Positions 17,501-25,200 of a DNA stretch of 32,441 nt are shown here, in pieces; the stretch's first letter is position 1, and the number at the start of each line of letters is the position of its first letter. Below the pieces are notes generated by a model. That model saw only the letters and a list, made by a program, of their open reading frames with translations. It had not been told where the DNA came from and searched no databases. The stretch is from Thiocystis violascens (GTDB lineage Bacteria; Pseudomonadota; Gammaproteobacteria; Chromatiales; Chromatiaceae), in NCBI GenBank assembly GCA_020721065.1, contig DYNM01000030.1, positions 1 to 32,441 on the forward strand. The letters run 5' to 3'. A program made the translations under genes and the position numbers.

Positions 17501-17864
17501 GCAACAACAACAGCCATTTCGTAAAGAATCTTTTCCACCCGATGTTACCCTGACTTTACTACCAGATGAAGATAATGAAAACGCTTTATTGCATCGGGTA
17601 ATGGAAGGTGATCGCAGAGGGGAGGATTTATATGTCGAAGTAGATCGCTCGTTGTGTGAACATTTACCCGATACATTAGTGCAAAGTGAGCGCATTGAGC
17701 CTTGGGGTGTAACTGATTACATGACGGCATTACCAGTGCTGGCAGCCGAATTGGATTTGCCGCTGATGATTTGTGCCAAACGATTTGGTATGGTGACAGT
17801 AAGACCGAATGAAAATGGCTGGCGTTATCATCCAGTTTTAGGCTTTGCACTCGCAACGCATTAA
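14517..17864 (+). CDS. cas3: Cas2-Cas3 fusion helicase-nuclease, subtype I-F
   Basis: A 1115-residue protein, normal for I-F. Residues 1-95 form the Cas2-like domain (MNVLLVSQCTKNALKETRRI) that docks on Cas1. The HD nuclease follows, with the HD pair H123-D124 in LLHDLGKAIEHF. The SF2 helicase has Walker A STGCGKT (419-425), Walker B LVLDEPDD (D574-E575), motif III LLSSATLPP and motif VI QLAGRVRRHR; a C-terminal domain completes it. It degrades target DNA in the 3'-5' direction after recruitment by the Csy surveillance complex and takes part in primed adaptation. It overlaps cas1 by four bases. It is unbroken, unlike the type III-side genes. Confidence 0.98.
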   Translation: MNVLLVSQCTKNALKETRRILDQFAERHGDRTWQTSITQQGLETLHRLLRKTARKNTAVACHWIHGQNHSELIWIVGNTRCFNPEGRTPTNTTQRNILRSEDENNWHTGELIRLLVDLAALLHDLGKAIEHFQLRLKGRLIERNRIRHEWVSVRLFEAFVGDDDDIAWLTRLSAPTKTDDDRWLTYLHKDGLDGTFHSPFTTLNQAPLAQALVWLVVTHHRLPVMPNNTFQMSALPGLLTQLQPSWNERAFDGSNGDSLRKYWNFPQGLPVTTDVWRQRASRIARHLLPFAADASHSVLDNPFVLHISRLVLMLADHHYSGFLSPNTPINSKKLLANTHNGKPNQLLEEHLISVAEHAAEIAHFLPHFEQHLPRLGRCKRLKQRSQNERFRWQDQSADLIAGIREQSLEHGAFIVNMASTGCGKTLGNARIMYALADPSKGMRCAFALGLRTLTLQTGKAFRDMLNLSDDDLAIRVGGSASRTLFEHYEAQAEITGSASQQKLLDEDTHVNYEGQIDQHPLLRRAISDPQVRKLLMAPLLVCTIDHLIPATESQRGGRQIAPMLRLMSGDLVLDEPDDFDLSDLPALTRLVHWAGLLGARVLLSSATLPPALIEGLFAAYRNGRQHFQRNRAAYPNAENPVCCAWVDEYHQHIQNCSDSAIFLQTHAQFTGHRYKELTRLTATPRCRAAVLPIQGLQNIRQLPLLAQSFAPQVLSAAIDLHRTHHSVDAQTNKRVSFGLVRLANIEPLFEVALALFQQTIPADIRLHLCVYHARHPLLIRSAIEAQLDQALQRHEPDAVFSLPDIRQRLDISSETNQVFIVLGSPVTEVGRDHDYDWAVVEPSSMRSLIQLAGRVRRHRSGAIATPNIFVFSHNLRHFRQPEMAAFCKPGFEMNDGAFHLSSHDLRELVSAEEIEVIDARPRIISPETAALRPSERLIDLEHAQMRNKMLPQQQVVNAKPLGSRARAATVIPKYVLNASTWWQQAPRDALLTAVLQQQQPFRKESFPPDVTLTLLPDEDNENALLHRVMEGDRRGEDLYVEVDRSLCEHLPDTLVQSERIEPWGVTDYMTALPVLAAELDLPLMICAKRFGMVTVRPNENGWRYHPVLGFALATH

Positions 17865-17941
17865 AACCTGAGCTTGCTTTATTTAAGTTTGCAAAATTTG
17901 ATTCTAGCAGATTAAACTAACGCTTAGTTAATTGGAGCGAT

Positions 17942-18148
17942 GTTACGCAAACTGTCAACATTCACGAAGCAAAAACCCATTTATCGCGTTTATTAGAAGC
18001 AGTTGAGCAGTGCGAAGACATTATCATTGCCCGCGCTGGTCAACCGATTGCACTGCCGGGCAGTATGAAAGGTCAAGACTGGTGGATGGCGGATGATTTT
18101 GATGAGCCACTTGATGATTTATTTGATTGTCTGAAAATAGCAAATTAG
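17942..18148 (+). pseudogene. Phd/VapB-type antitoxin remnant
   Basis: A frame without a start codon reads TVNIHEAKTHLSRLLEAVEQ, then CEDIIIARAGQPIA, then jumps directly to LPGSMKGQDWWMADDFDEPL and stops at 18148. This is a Phd/YefM-type antitoxin: the DNA-binding N-terminus and the toxin-neutralising C-terminus are present, but about a dozen residues after QPIA are deleted and the first codon is displaced (ATG at 17940 is out of frame). No toxin gene follows. It occupies the cas3-csy1 gap (17865-18207), where I-F operons usually have almost no space, so a toxin-antitoxin pair probably inserted and was then lost. Confidence 0.82.
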
Positions 18149-18207
18149 CGCGTTATGGAACTACAATTCGGGTCATGTGATTTATATCTACTTTAAGGAG
18201 CAGCGTC

Positions 18208-19476
18208 ATGTCTACATCGCCGACTAAACGCCAAATAGAACTGCGTTTATTGATTGAAAACTTTTTATCTGAACGATTAAAAGTCAAATTGGAAAATCTC
18301 ACTGCTGACGATCCCAAACGTGATGCGCTGCGTGAGCAGTTTGTTTTAACGACTTGGCTTGAAGATGCGTCTCGGCGTGTTGCGCAAATCCAAGCAGTCA
18401 CGCATTCGCTTAAAGCAATTCATCCTGATGCCAAGGGCAGTAGCCTATTTTGTAACCCCAGATCGTTGTATCCAATTAAAGAAGTTGGCAGTCACTGTTT
18501 GGGAGCGATTTTTGATGCAGATGTTGTGGGTAATGCTGCCGCTTTGGATGTCTATAAGTTTCTGAAACTGACCTATGAGGAACAAACTTTACTCACTCTT
18601 GCCCTATCAGCGGATATTGATTTTGATGCTGCACTTAATGATGATTCTAATACCGCACAAGCATGGATGGCAGCGTTTGCAGGGTTAGTTGCACCTCGAA
18701 ATAAGTTTAATTCCCACACCCAAGCTAAACAAATTTACTGGTTTATTGGAGATGATCCGCACGATGACGCGGGCTATCATCTGTTAGCGCCTCTTTATCC
18801 CACTTCTCTGGTGCATCGTATCTACCAAACTTTACAAGATGATCGTTTTAGCGAGGCAGCCAAAGAAGCACGTCAGGCGCGTAAAGACGGTAAGTGGCAT
18901 GAGCGTCCAGTGCGCGAATACCCAAATCTTGCGGTACAAAAACTGGGCGGTACCAAGCCGCAAAATATCAGTCAATTGAATAGTGAGAGGCGTGGCGATA
19001 ACTATTTGCTCGCTGCATTGCCGCCGTTATGGCAAGCGTTACCGGTGAAACCGCTGTTTAATGTGACTTCTCTGTTTGATGTATATCAGCGACGGCGCGA
19101 AGTGCGCAGGTTAATTAAAGATTTTCATAGTTTCTTGGAAGGAAACCCAATTGCAAATCAAGCAACCCGTATGCAGCGAGATGAATTTTTGAGTGCCCTG
19201 CTTGATGAGTTGATTCAATTCACTGCCGAAATGCAGACGCTCGCGTCTGGGTGGAGTAAAGACCCAAGTTGTAAATTGCTACCGCTGCACTGTGCTTGGT
19301 TAGACCCAGAGGTGAGTGATGCGAATACGGATGAGGTGATTGAGGGAATAGCAAGCGGATTTGCGCATTGGCTAAATGATCGGCTGCGTTCGTTGTCAGT
19401 TGGTGATTCAGAATTTCTTTATTGGCGCAAATTGGCGAATGATCAGCTTATGGAATACGCGGGATGGTCTGCATGA
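18208..19476 (+). CDS. csy1: Csy1 (Cas8f), large subunit of the I-F complex
   Basis: A 422-residue Cas8f. It binds the crRNA 5' handle with Csy2 and reads the CC PAM. Recognisable parts are the helical N-terminus (IENFLSERLKVKLENL), SSLFCNPRSLYPIKEVGSH and the family hallmark GGTKPQNISQLNSERRG. Length is in the usual range. The ATG follows AAGGAG by eight bases. The gene overlaps csy2 by four bases (ATGA at 19473). Because the antitoxin remnant separates it from cas3, csy1-csy4 may have gained their own promoter in 17865-18190. Confidence 0.97.
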   Translation: MSTSPTKRQIELRLLIENFLSERLKVKLENLTADDPKRDALREQFVLTTWLEDASRRVAQIQAVTHSLKAIHPDAKGSSLFCNPRSLYPIKEVGSHCLGAIFDADVVGNAAALDVYKFLKLTYEEQTLLTLALSADIDFDAALNDDSNTAQAWMAAFAGLVAPRNKFNSHTQAKQIYWFIGDDPHDDAGYHLLAPLYPTSLVHRIYQTLQDDRFSEAAKEARQARKDGKWHERPVREYPNLAVQKLGGTKPQNISQLNSERRGDNYLLAALPPLWQALPVKPLFNVTSLFDVYQRRREVRRLIKDFHSFLEGNPIANQATRMQRDEFLSALLDELIQFTAEMQTLASGWSKDPSCKLLPLHCAWLDPEVSDANTDEVIEGIASGFAHWLNDRLRSLSVGDSEFLYWRKLANDQLMEYAGWSA

Positions 19477-20468
19477 ACATTGAAGCTAATGAATTAAAAC
19501 ATCGTGCTGTTTTGGTATTGCCACATATTCGGGTACAGAATGCGAATGCGATTTCTAGCCCGCTGACGTGGGGATTTCCGGCAATCACAGCATTTACGGG
19601 TTTGATGATTGCTTTGGAACGCCGATTAAGTCGTGATGCTGGCATTGCGCTGTATGGTATTGGCGTTATTTGTCATGGCTTCGAGGCGCAAGTGACGACC
19701 GATGGTTATACTCGCGCATTTCGTCTTACTCGTAACCCATTAAAAGCCAATGGTGAAACTGCCGCTATTGTGGAAGAAGGTCGCGTTCATTTGGAATTGA
19801 CGTTGGTGTTTGATGTGGTGTTGACGGATGCGCAGCGCGGGGAATTAGAACGTGCAGCGTTGGCTAAACGAATTGCTCACGAGCTGGCGGGAATGCGTAT
19901 CGCTGGCGGGAGTGTGATTCCGCCATTGCCTAATACGACCCAGCGATTCATCCGCCCGATATTAGAATTAGTGCCAGACCTAAATGAAGAAACCCCTGAT
20001 GAAAACCAGATTAAGAATTATCAAACGTGGTGGCGTCGTTTGATTTGGCGCTTATTGCCGGGGTTTGCTTTGGTCTCGCGTGATGATGTGTTGCAGGCGC
20101 GATTAGCGGAATTGCAAGCGAATAATCCGACAGTCAGTGTATTGGATGCGTGGTTGGATTTATCCCGTTGGAATTCTTGCGCCGGAATGCCGGAAGATCA
20201 GCCTGTGGAATGGGTAACTGATAAGCGGGTGGGCTGGATTGTACCGATTCCAGTTGGTTTTGCGGCTTTGTCTGATTTGCACTCACCAGGTACTGTGAAG
20301 GGCGCGAGGGATACGAAAACGCCGTTTCGTTTTGTTGAAACTGTGTATTCTGTTGGGGAATGGATGAGTCCGCATCGTATTAAAAAATTAGAAGATTTGA
20401 TTTGGGTCACTGACTTCGACACTGAAAAAAACGTTTATCGCTGTTATAATGCCTTCACTACCAAATAG
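19473..20468 (+). CDS. csy2: Csy2 (Cas5f) subunit
   Basis: A 331-residue Cas5f. It clamps the crRNA 5' handle in a heterodimer with Csy1. Visible conserved parts are HRAVLVLPHIRVQNANAISS, LTWGFPAITAFTGLMIALER, GIGVICHGFEAQVT and the C-terminal VGFAALSDLHSPGTVKGARD with RFVETVYSVGEWMSPHRI. ATG 19473, overlapping the csy1 stop, fits better than an ATG three codons upstream because of the ATGA coupling and the family N-terminus. The last six codons and the stop (20451-20468) lie largely within a CRISPR-repeat-like element, so the final residues AFTTK are encoded by repeat-derived DNA. Confidence 0.96.
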   Translation: MNIEANELKHRAVLVLPHIRVQNANAISSPLTWGFPAITAFTGLMIALERRLSRDAGIALYGIGVICHGFEAQVTTDGYTRAFRLTRNPLKANGETAAIVEEGRVHLELTLVFDVVLTDAQRGELERAALAKRIAHELAGMRIAGGSVIPPLPNTTQRFIRPILELVPDLNEETPDENQIKNYQTWWRRLIWRLLPGFALVSRDDVLQARLAELQANNPTVSVLDAWLDLSRWNSCAGMPEDQPVEWVTDKRVGWIVPIPVGFAALSDLHSPGTVKGARDTKTPFRFVETVYSVGEWMSPHRIKKLEDLIWVTDFDTEKNVYRCYNAFTTK

Positions 20469-20480
20469 GCAGCTTAGAAA
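20453..20480 (+). promoter_or_regulatory. CRISPR-repeat-like element across the csy2 stop, upstream of csy3
   Basis: These 28 bases align without gaps to the array 2 repeat with 25 identities; the differences are at repeat positions 1 (G to C), 8 (G to A) and 11 (G to A). Positions 12-28 (AATAGGCAGCTTAGAAA) are identical. The Cas6f hairpin is kept with one central A-C mismatch (CTACC against GGCAG) and an altered loop base. The element is in the same orientation as the operon, contains the csy2 TAG (20466-20468) and is followed, after 30 bases with a GAGG site, by the csy3 ATG. If Cas6f cut it as it cuts the array, the csy3-csy4 mRNA would start with the CTTAGAAA handle. The cleavage role is inference. 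Confidence 0.85.
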
Positions 20481-20510
20481 CAAATAACTTCATTGAGGAA
20501 TCAAAAGATC

Positions 20511-21548
20511 ATGGCTCCAAAAACGAAAGACAGTTCATTACAAACCGCTTCCGTCCTCGCTTTTGAACGCAAGCTCGATCCGTCGGATGGGTTGTTATTT
20601 GCGGGCAATTGGAATCAGCGGGATAAGACCGACTGGACGCCGATTGTTGTCAGGGAAAAATCGGTGCGGGGAACGATTTCGAACCGTCTTAAAACCAAAG
20701 ATCAAGACCCTGCAAAGCTCGATGCGGCAATTGAAAATCCCAATTTACAAACGATTGATGTTGCAACATTACCTGCTGATGCTGATACGCTGAAGGTGCG
20801 GTTTACTTTGCGAGTGCTGGGCGGAACGGGAACACCTTCGGCGTGTAATAACGCTGATTATCAAACCAAGCTATTGAATACCGTTCAAAGTTATGTTGAA
20901 GCGAATGGTTTTGATGAAATGAGCCGCCGCTATGCGCATAATTTGGCGAGTGCGCGTTTTCTGTGGCGTAATCGCCTTGGAGCCGAGCAGATTGTGACTG
21001 AAGTGCGGCATTTGAGCGATGGTCAAGCAGTTGCGACTTGGAATTTTGATAGCTTGGGTTTTTCATTGCGCAACTTTGATGCGCCTGTGACCGCTGATCT
21101 TAAAGAATTGGCGGATGTTATTGCGGCGGGTTTATCCGATCAAGCACATATTTTATTGGAAATTGTCGCTTTTGTGCGGATGGGTGCGGGATTAGAAGTG
21201 TATCCTTCACAGGAATTGATTTTGGAAAAAAGTCGCAGTAAAAAAAGCAAGACGCTTTATACAGTTAGCGGTATTGCGGGGATTCATTCGCAGAAAATTG
21301 GGAATGCGCTGCGGACGATTGATACTTGGTATCCAGCAGATGATATACTGATTCCGATTGCAATCGAACCTTATGGTTCGGTGACGTCGCAAGGCAAGGC
21401 GTATCGGCAGCCAAAACAGAAGGTTGATTTTTATACGTTGCTTGATCGTTGGGTATTGAAAGATGAGGTTCCGACGCTTGAGCAACAGCATTTTGTGATT
21501 GCGAATTTAATCAGAGGCGGAGTGTTTGGGGATTCTGAGAAGGATTGA
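20511..21548 (+). CDS. csy3: Csy3 (Cas7f) backbone subunit
   Basis: A 345-residue Cas7f, present in about six copies along the crRNA in the I-F complex. Conserved parts are TASVLAFERKLDPSDGLLFA, NLQTIDVATLPADADTLKVR, SRRYAHNLASARFLWRNRLG and the C-terminal GSVTSQGKAYRQPK with DFYTLLDRW. The ATG at 20511 has GAGG about 14 bases upstream and matches the family start; a TTG six codons earlier is not needed. It is separated from csy2 by 42 bases containing most of the repeat-like element, the only such gap among csy1-csy4. csy4 starts two bases after the stop. Confidence 0.97.
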   Translation: MAPKTKDSSLQTASVLAFERKLDPSDGLLFAGNWNQRDKTDWTPIVVREKSVRGTISNRLKTKDQDPAKLDAAIENPNLQTIDVATLPADADTLKVRFTLRVLGGTGTPSACNNADYQTKLLNTVQSYVEANGFDEMSRRYAHNLASARFLWRNRLGAEQIVTEVRHLSDGQAVATWNFDSLGFSLRNFDAPVTADLKELADVIAAGLSDQAHILLEIVAFVRMGAGLEVYPSQELILEKSRSKKSKTLYTVSGIAGIHSQKIGNALRTIDTWYPADDILIPIAIEPYGSVTSQGKAYRQPKQKVDFYTLLDRWVLKDEVPTLEQQHFVIANLIRGGVFGDSEKD

Positions 21549-21550
21549 AT

Positions 21551-22105
21551 ATGGATTACTATGTCGATATACAGCTTTTACCTGATCCTGAATTATCTCA
21601 ACCGGTGCTGATGAGTGCGCTGTTTGCTAAAATTCATAGCGCACTTGTTGCGTTGAATAGCCAACAGATGGGAATTAGTTTTCCGAAAATTCAGGTATTG
21701 AAAACTGGAGATTTGGGAGATGGGGTGCGCGTTCATGGCAGTAGTGATGATTTGCAATTGATGCTGCCATTTGTGAGCGTTTTTGACTACGCTATTGTTG
21801 GACAAGTGTTAAAAATACCTGCTTTAACAAAGCATTGTACTGTGCGACGAGTGCAAGTTGATAGCAATCCTGGGCGACTTCGCCGGCGCTTAATGAAGCG
21901 TAAAAACGTGAGTGAAGTTGAGGCGCGACAATTGATTTCTGATCGTGCGGTAAAACGGTTGGATTTGCCGTTTGTTACGCTGAGAAGCCGGAGTACAGGG
22001 CAAAGTTTTCGCTTGTTTATCGAGCAAAAACAAGTTGATAGTCCGAAAGTAGGCGGCTTCAATGGCTACGGTCTAAGTCAGACTGCGACGCTACCCTTTT
22101 TTTGA
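21551..22105 (+). CDS. cas6f: Csy4 (Cas6f) crRNA-processing endoribonuclease
   Basis: A 184-residue Cas6f that binds the repeat hairpin and cuts at its 3' base, staying on the crRNA 3' end. The N-terminal ferredoxin-like domain begins MDYYVDIQLLPDPELSQPVL and has the catalytic His at residue 29 (KIHSAL), as in P. aeruginosa Csy4. The arginine-rich helix that reads the hairpin is visible (GRLRRRLMKRKNVSEVEA). The C-terminus has LPFVTLRSRSTGQSFRLF and NGYGLS. Its substrates here are the array 2 repeats and possibly the element at 20453-20480. Confidence 0.97.
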   Translation: MDYYVDIQLLPDPELSQPVLMSALFAKIHSALVALNSQQMGISFPKIQVLKTGDLGDGVRVHGSSDDLQLMLPFVSVFDYAIVGQVLKIPALTKHCTVRRVQVDSNPGRLRRRLMKRKNVSEVEARQLISDRAVKRLDLPFVTLRSRSTGQSFRLFIEQKQVDSPKVGGFNGYGLSQTATLPFF

Positions 22106-22222
22106 TGGGATTTTAGCTTCAAGTAAAATCAATAGGTTAGAACATGCTTAAAATAAAGGGTCAGAGGACTGGATTTGGGAGAAATACTAGATGATGTAAA
22201 GATTTAGCCGTGTTATGCTCTA
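22106..22222 (+). promoter_or_regulatory. Leader of CRISPR array 2
   Basis: The 117 AT-rich bases between the csy4 stop and the first I-F repeat are the expected leader: the repeats read in the plus direction and the adaptation genes lie upstream. A TTATGCT box at 22213-22219 could be part of a promoter, but it is only a few bases from the first repeat. No gene is present. IHF sites were not confidently identified by eye. Confidence 0.7.
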
Positions 22223-25200
22223 GTTCACTGCCGAATAGGCAGCTTAGAAATTCTTAGGTTTGACCATAAGGGAACCCCCTAACGTTCACTGCCGAATAGG
22301 CAGCTTAGAAAACCAAAAAACGGCAGACGACGAATGCCGAAGCGTTCACTGCCGAATAGGCAGCTTAGAAACATTTACAGCAGTTGGCGATGACGACCAA
22401 TCTATGTTCACTGCCGAATAGGCAGCTTAGAAAGAGAAAGATGCGCGGTTTTTTTCGTGGGCTTCGTTCACTGCCGAATAGGCAGCTTAGAAAAAACGAC
22501 GTGTACAGCGCCAACGCGGCTGTTTGTTCACTGCCGAATAGGCAGCTTAGAAAATACCGCAGCAAGCTCATCGCCGCGCCTTCCTGTTCACTGCCGAATA
22601 GGCAGCTTAGAAAATTACCACCGCACCAGAACGCACCATGCGCAAGTTCACTGCCGAATAGGCAGCTTAGAAAGCCACCGGTATCGCCACCACCGGATGA
22701 ACCGCGTTCACTGCCGAATAGGCAGCTTAGAAAGATTCGATCGTCACGCGGCGGGTACGAGTCACGTTCACTGCCGAATAGGCAGCTTAGAAAATCCATG
22801 CGCTACGGTAAAGCACGGCGCAATCGTTCACTGCCGAATAGGCAGCTTAGAAATTTCCGTTGATTTCAGTTCAGTTGTAACTGATGTTCACTGCCGAATA
22901 GGCAGCTTAGAAATATCGAAAGCGTGGAACTTTACAGAGTCCATCTGTTCACTGCCGAATAGGCAGCTTAGAAAAAGGTTGGTCGTCCCGCTCTTTACGG
23001 TCGTCCGTTCACTGCCGAATAGGCAGCTTAGAAAATCTTTCGTCTCATTATGAGGTCTATGTGATGGTTCACTGCCGAATAGGCAGCTTAGAAAACGAAT
23101 CCGCTCCAATGTCAGGTTATCGGTTGGTTCACTGCCGAATAGGCAGCTTAGAAAATTGATTTCTGCTCGCCAGTCTTTTTATCCACGTTCACTGCCGAAT
23201 AGGCAGCTTAGAAATGCTCCATCATCAGACATATTATTAGGGCAAACGTTCACTGCCGAATAGGCAGCTTAGAAAGTGTGAGCGGCTGGGTGAGTCTGGA
23301 TGTGAAAGTTCACTGCCGAATAGGCAGCTTAGAAATTGACTTGCAAGGACCCAGACTGTGGGCCGTGGTTCACTGCCGAATAGGCAGCTTAGAAAATCGG
23401 TACCCATCCGTACCCATAAAAAACGGTGTTCACTGCCGAATAGGCAGCTTAGAAAGCTCCACCTCCACGCGGTCAACCAAAAGACCCGTTCACTGCCGAA
23501 TAGGCAGCTTAGAAAGCATCAAATGACGGAGTGCGCGGGAAATGCACGTTCACTGCCGAATAGGCAGCTTAGAAATGCAACTGAAGTCTGCAATCCCAAT
23601 CCACCGGGTTCACTGCCGAATAGGCAGCTTAGAAACGATTGGCGCGTCGCCCGTGATACTGAGATTGGTTCACTGCCGAATAGGCAGCTTAGAAAGAATG
23701 AAACTGTGATATTGGCAGTAACAGCCATGTTCACTGCCGAATAGGCAGCTTAGAAACGTTGTGCGTTGCGTTGCTTAGGTGCCCCACGGTTCACTGCCGA
23801 ATAGGCAGCTTAGAAAATGAATACAGTAAAACCAATTCCATCCGCTCACGTTCACTGCCGAATAGGCAGCTTAGAAACTCGAAAATAGCTTGACTTTTTG
23901 CCTTTTTGCGTTCACTGCCGAATAGGCAGCTTAGAAAGTGTGAGTGTAGGCTTTCGAGCGTGAAAAAGTGTTCACTGCCGAATAGGCAGCTTAGAAATTT
24001 TCCGTGTGTATGGGGTCGTGTGCCGTGTGGTTCACTGCCGAATAGGCAGCTTAGAAAGCTGTGGGTTCTGACCTACACGCTGCTCTCGCGTTCACTGCCG
24101 AATAGGCAGCTTAGAAAGTTTTCAGACCGTTTTCTGGGAACGCGATCACGGTTCACTGCCGAATAGGCAGCTTAGAAATATATCACGATGCTGCGCGGAG
24201 ACGGCAGCACGTTCACTGCCGAATAGGCAGCTTAGAAAACCATGAAAAATCTGTGACGCATGGTGGCGAGAGTTCACTGCCGAATAGGCAGCTTAGAAAA
24301 TACGGAATTGGGTTTCAAGCTGGGGCTTCAAGTTCACTGCCGAATAGGCAGCTTAGAAATTGATTCAGAAAAAAAGAAGGTATTTGCTGCAAGTTCACTG
24401 CCGAATAGGCAGCTTAGAAAGTGACGTGAATCGTCACCACTTCAATTCCACTGTTCACTGCCGAATAGGCAGCTTAGAAAATTTTCATCGCATATCAAAA
24501 CGCCATTCTCGAGTTCACTGCCGAATAGGCAGCTTAGAAATGCTCAATTCGTATCTATTGGCACCTGATACAGTTCACTGCCGAATAGGCAGCTTAGAAA
24601 GGACGCAAATCCAGATAATCCAAACCCGTCACGTTCACTGCCGAATAGGCAGCTTAGAAAAACGGATGCGCTGTGTATGTTCTGGCACAAGCGTTCACTG
24701 CCGAATAGGCAGCTTAGAAAAGGCTAAATTGCATCATTTCGGCGAGATGGTCGTTCACTGCCGAATAGGCAGCTTAGAAATAATTAAAAGTCAGGTAATT
24801 CTGACTATATCAGTTCACTGCCGAATAGGCAGCTTAGAAAGACTTCTAAGTTCGGCAGAATTCTTTTTTTCATGTTCACTGCCGAATAGGCAGCTTAGAA
24901 AATCACGGCAATTGCGCCTGCGCCATAAGAGGCGTTCACTGCCGAATAGGCAGCTTAGAAAAGAGCGCCCGTGTTTATACCTATTTGATGATGGTTCACT
25001 GCCGAATAGGCAGCTTAGAAACATGTGTGGCGCAAGTCATGCCAGCGCACACCGTTCACTGCCGAATAGGCAGCTTAGAAAATATTCAGCGTAGACTAAT
25101 CTTGTGACAGCCAGTTCACTGCCGAATAGGCAGCTTAGAAAAGATGAATTTATCGTGTGGTCAAACAACGGCGGTTCACTGCCGAATAGGCAGCTTAGAA

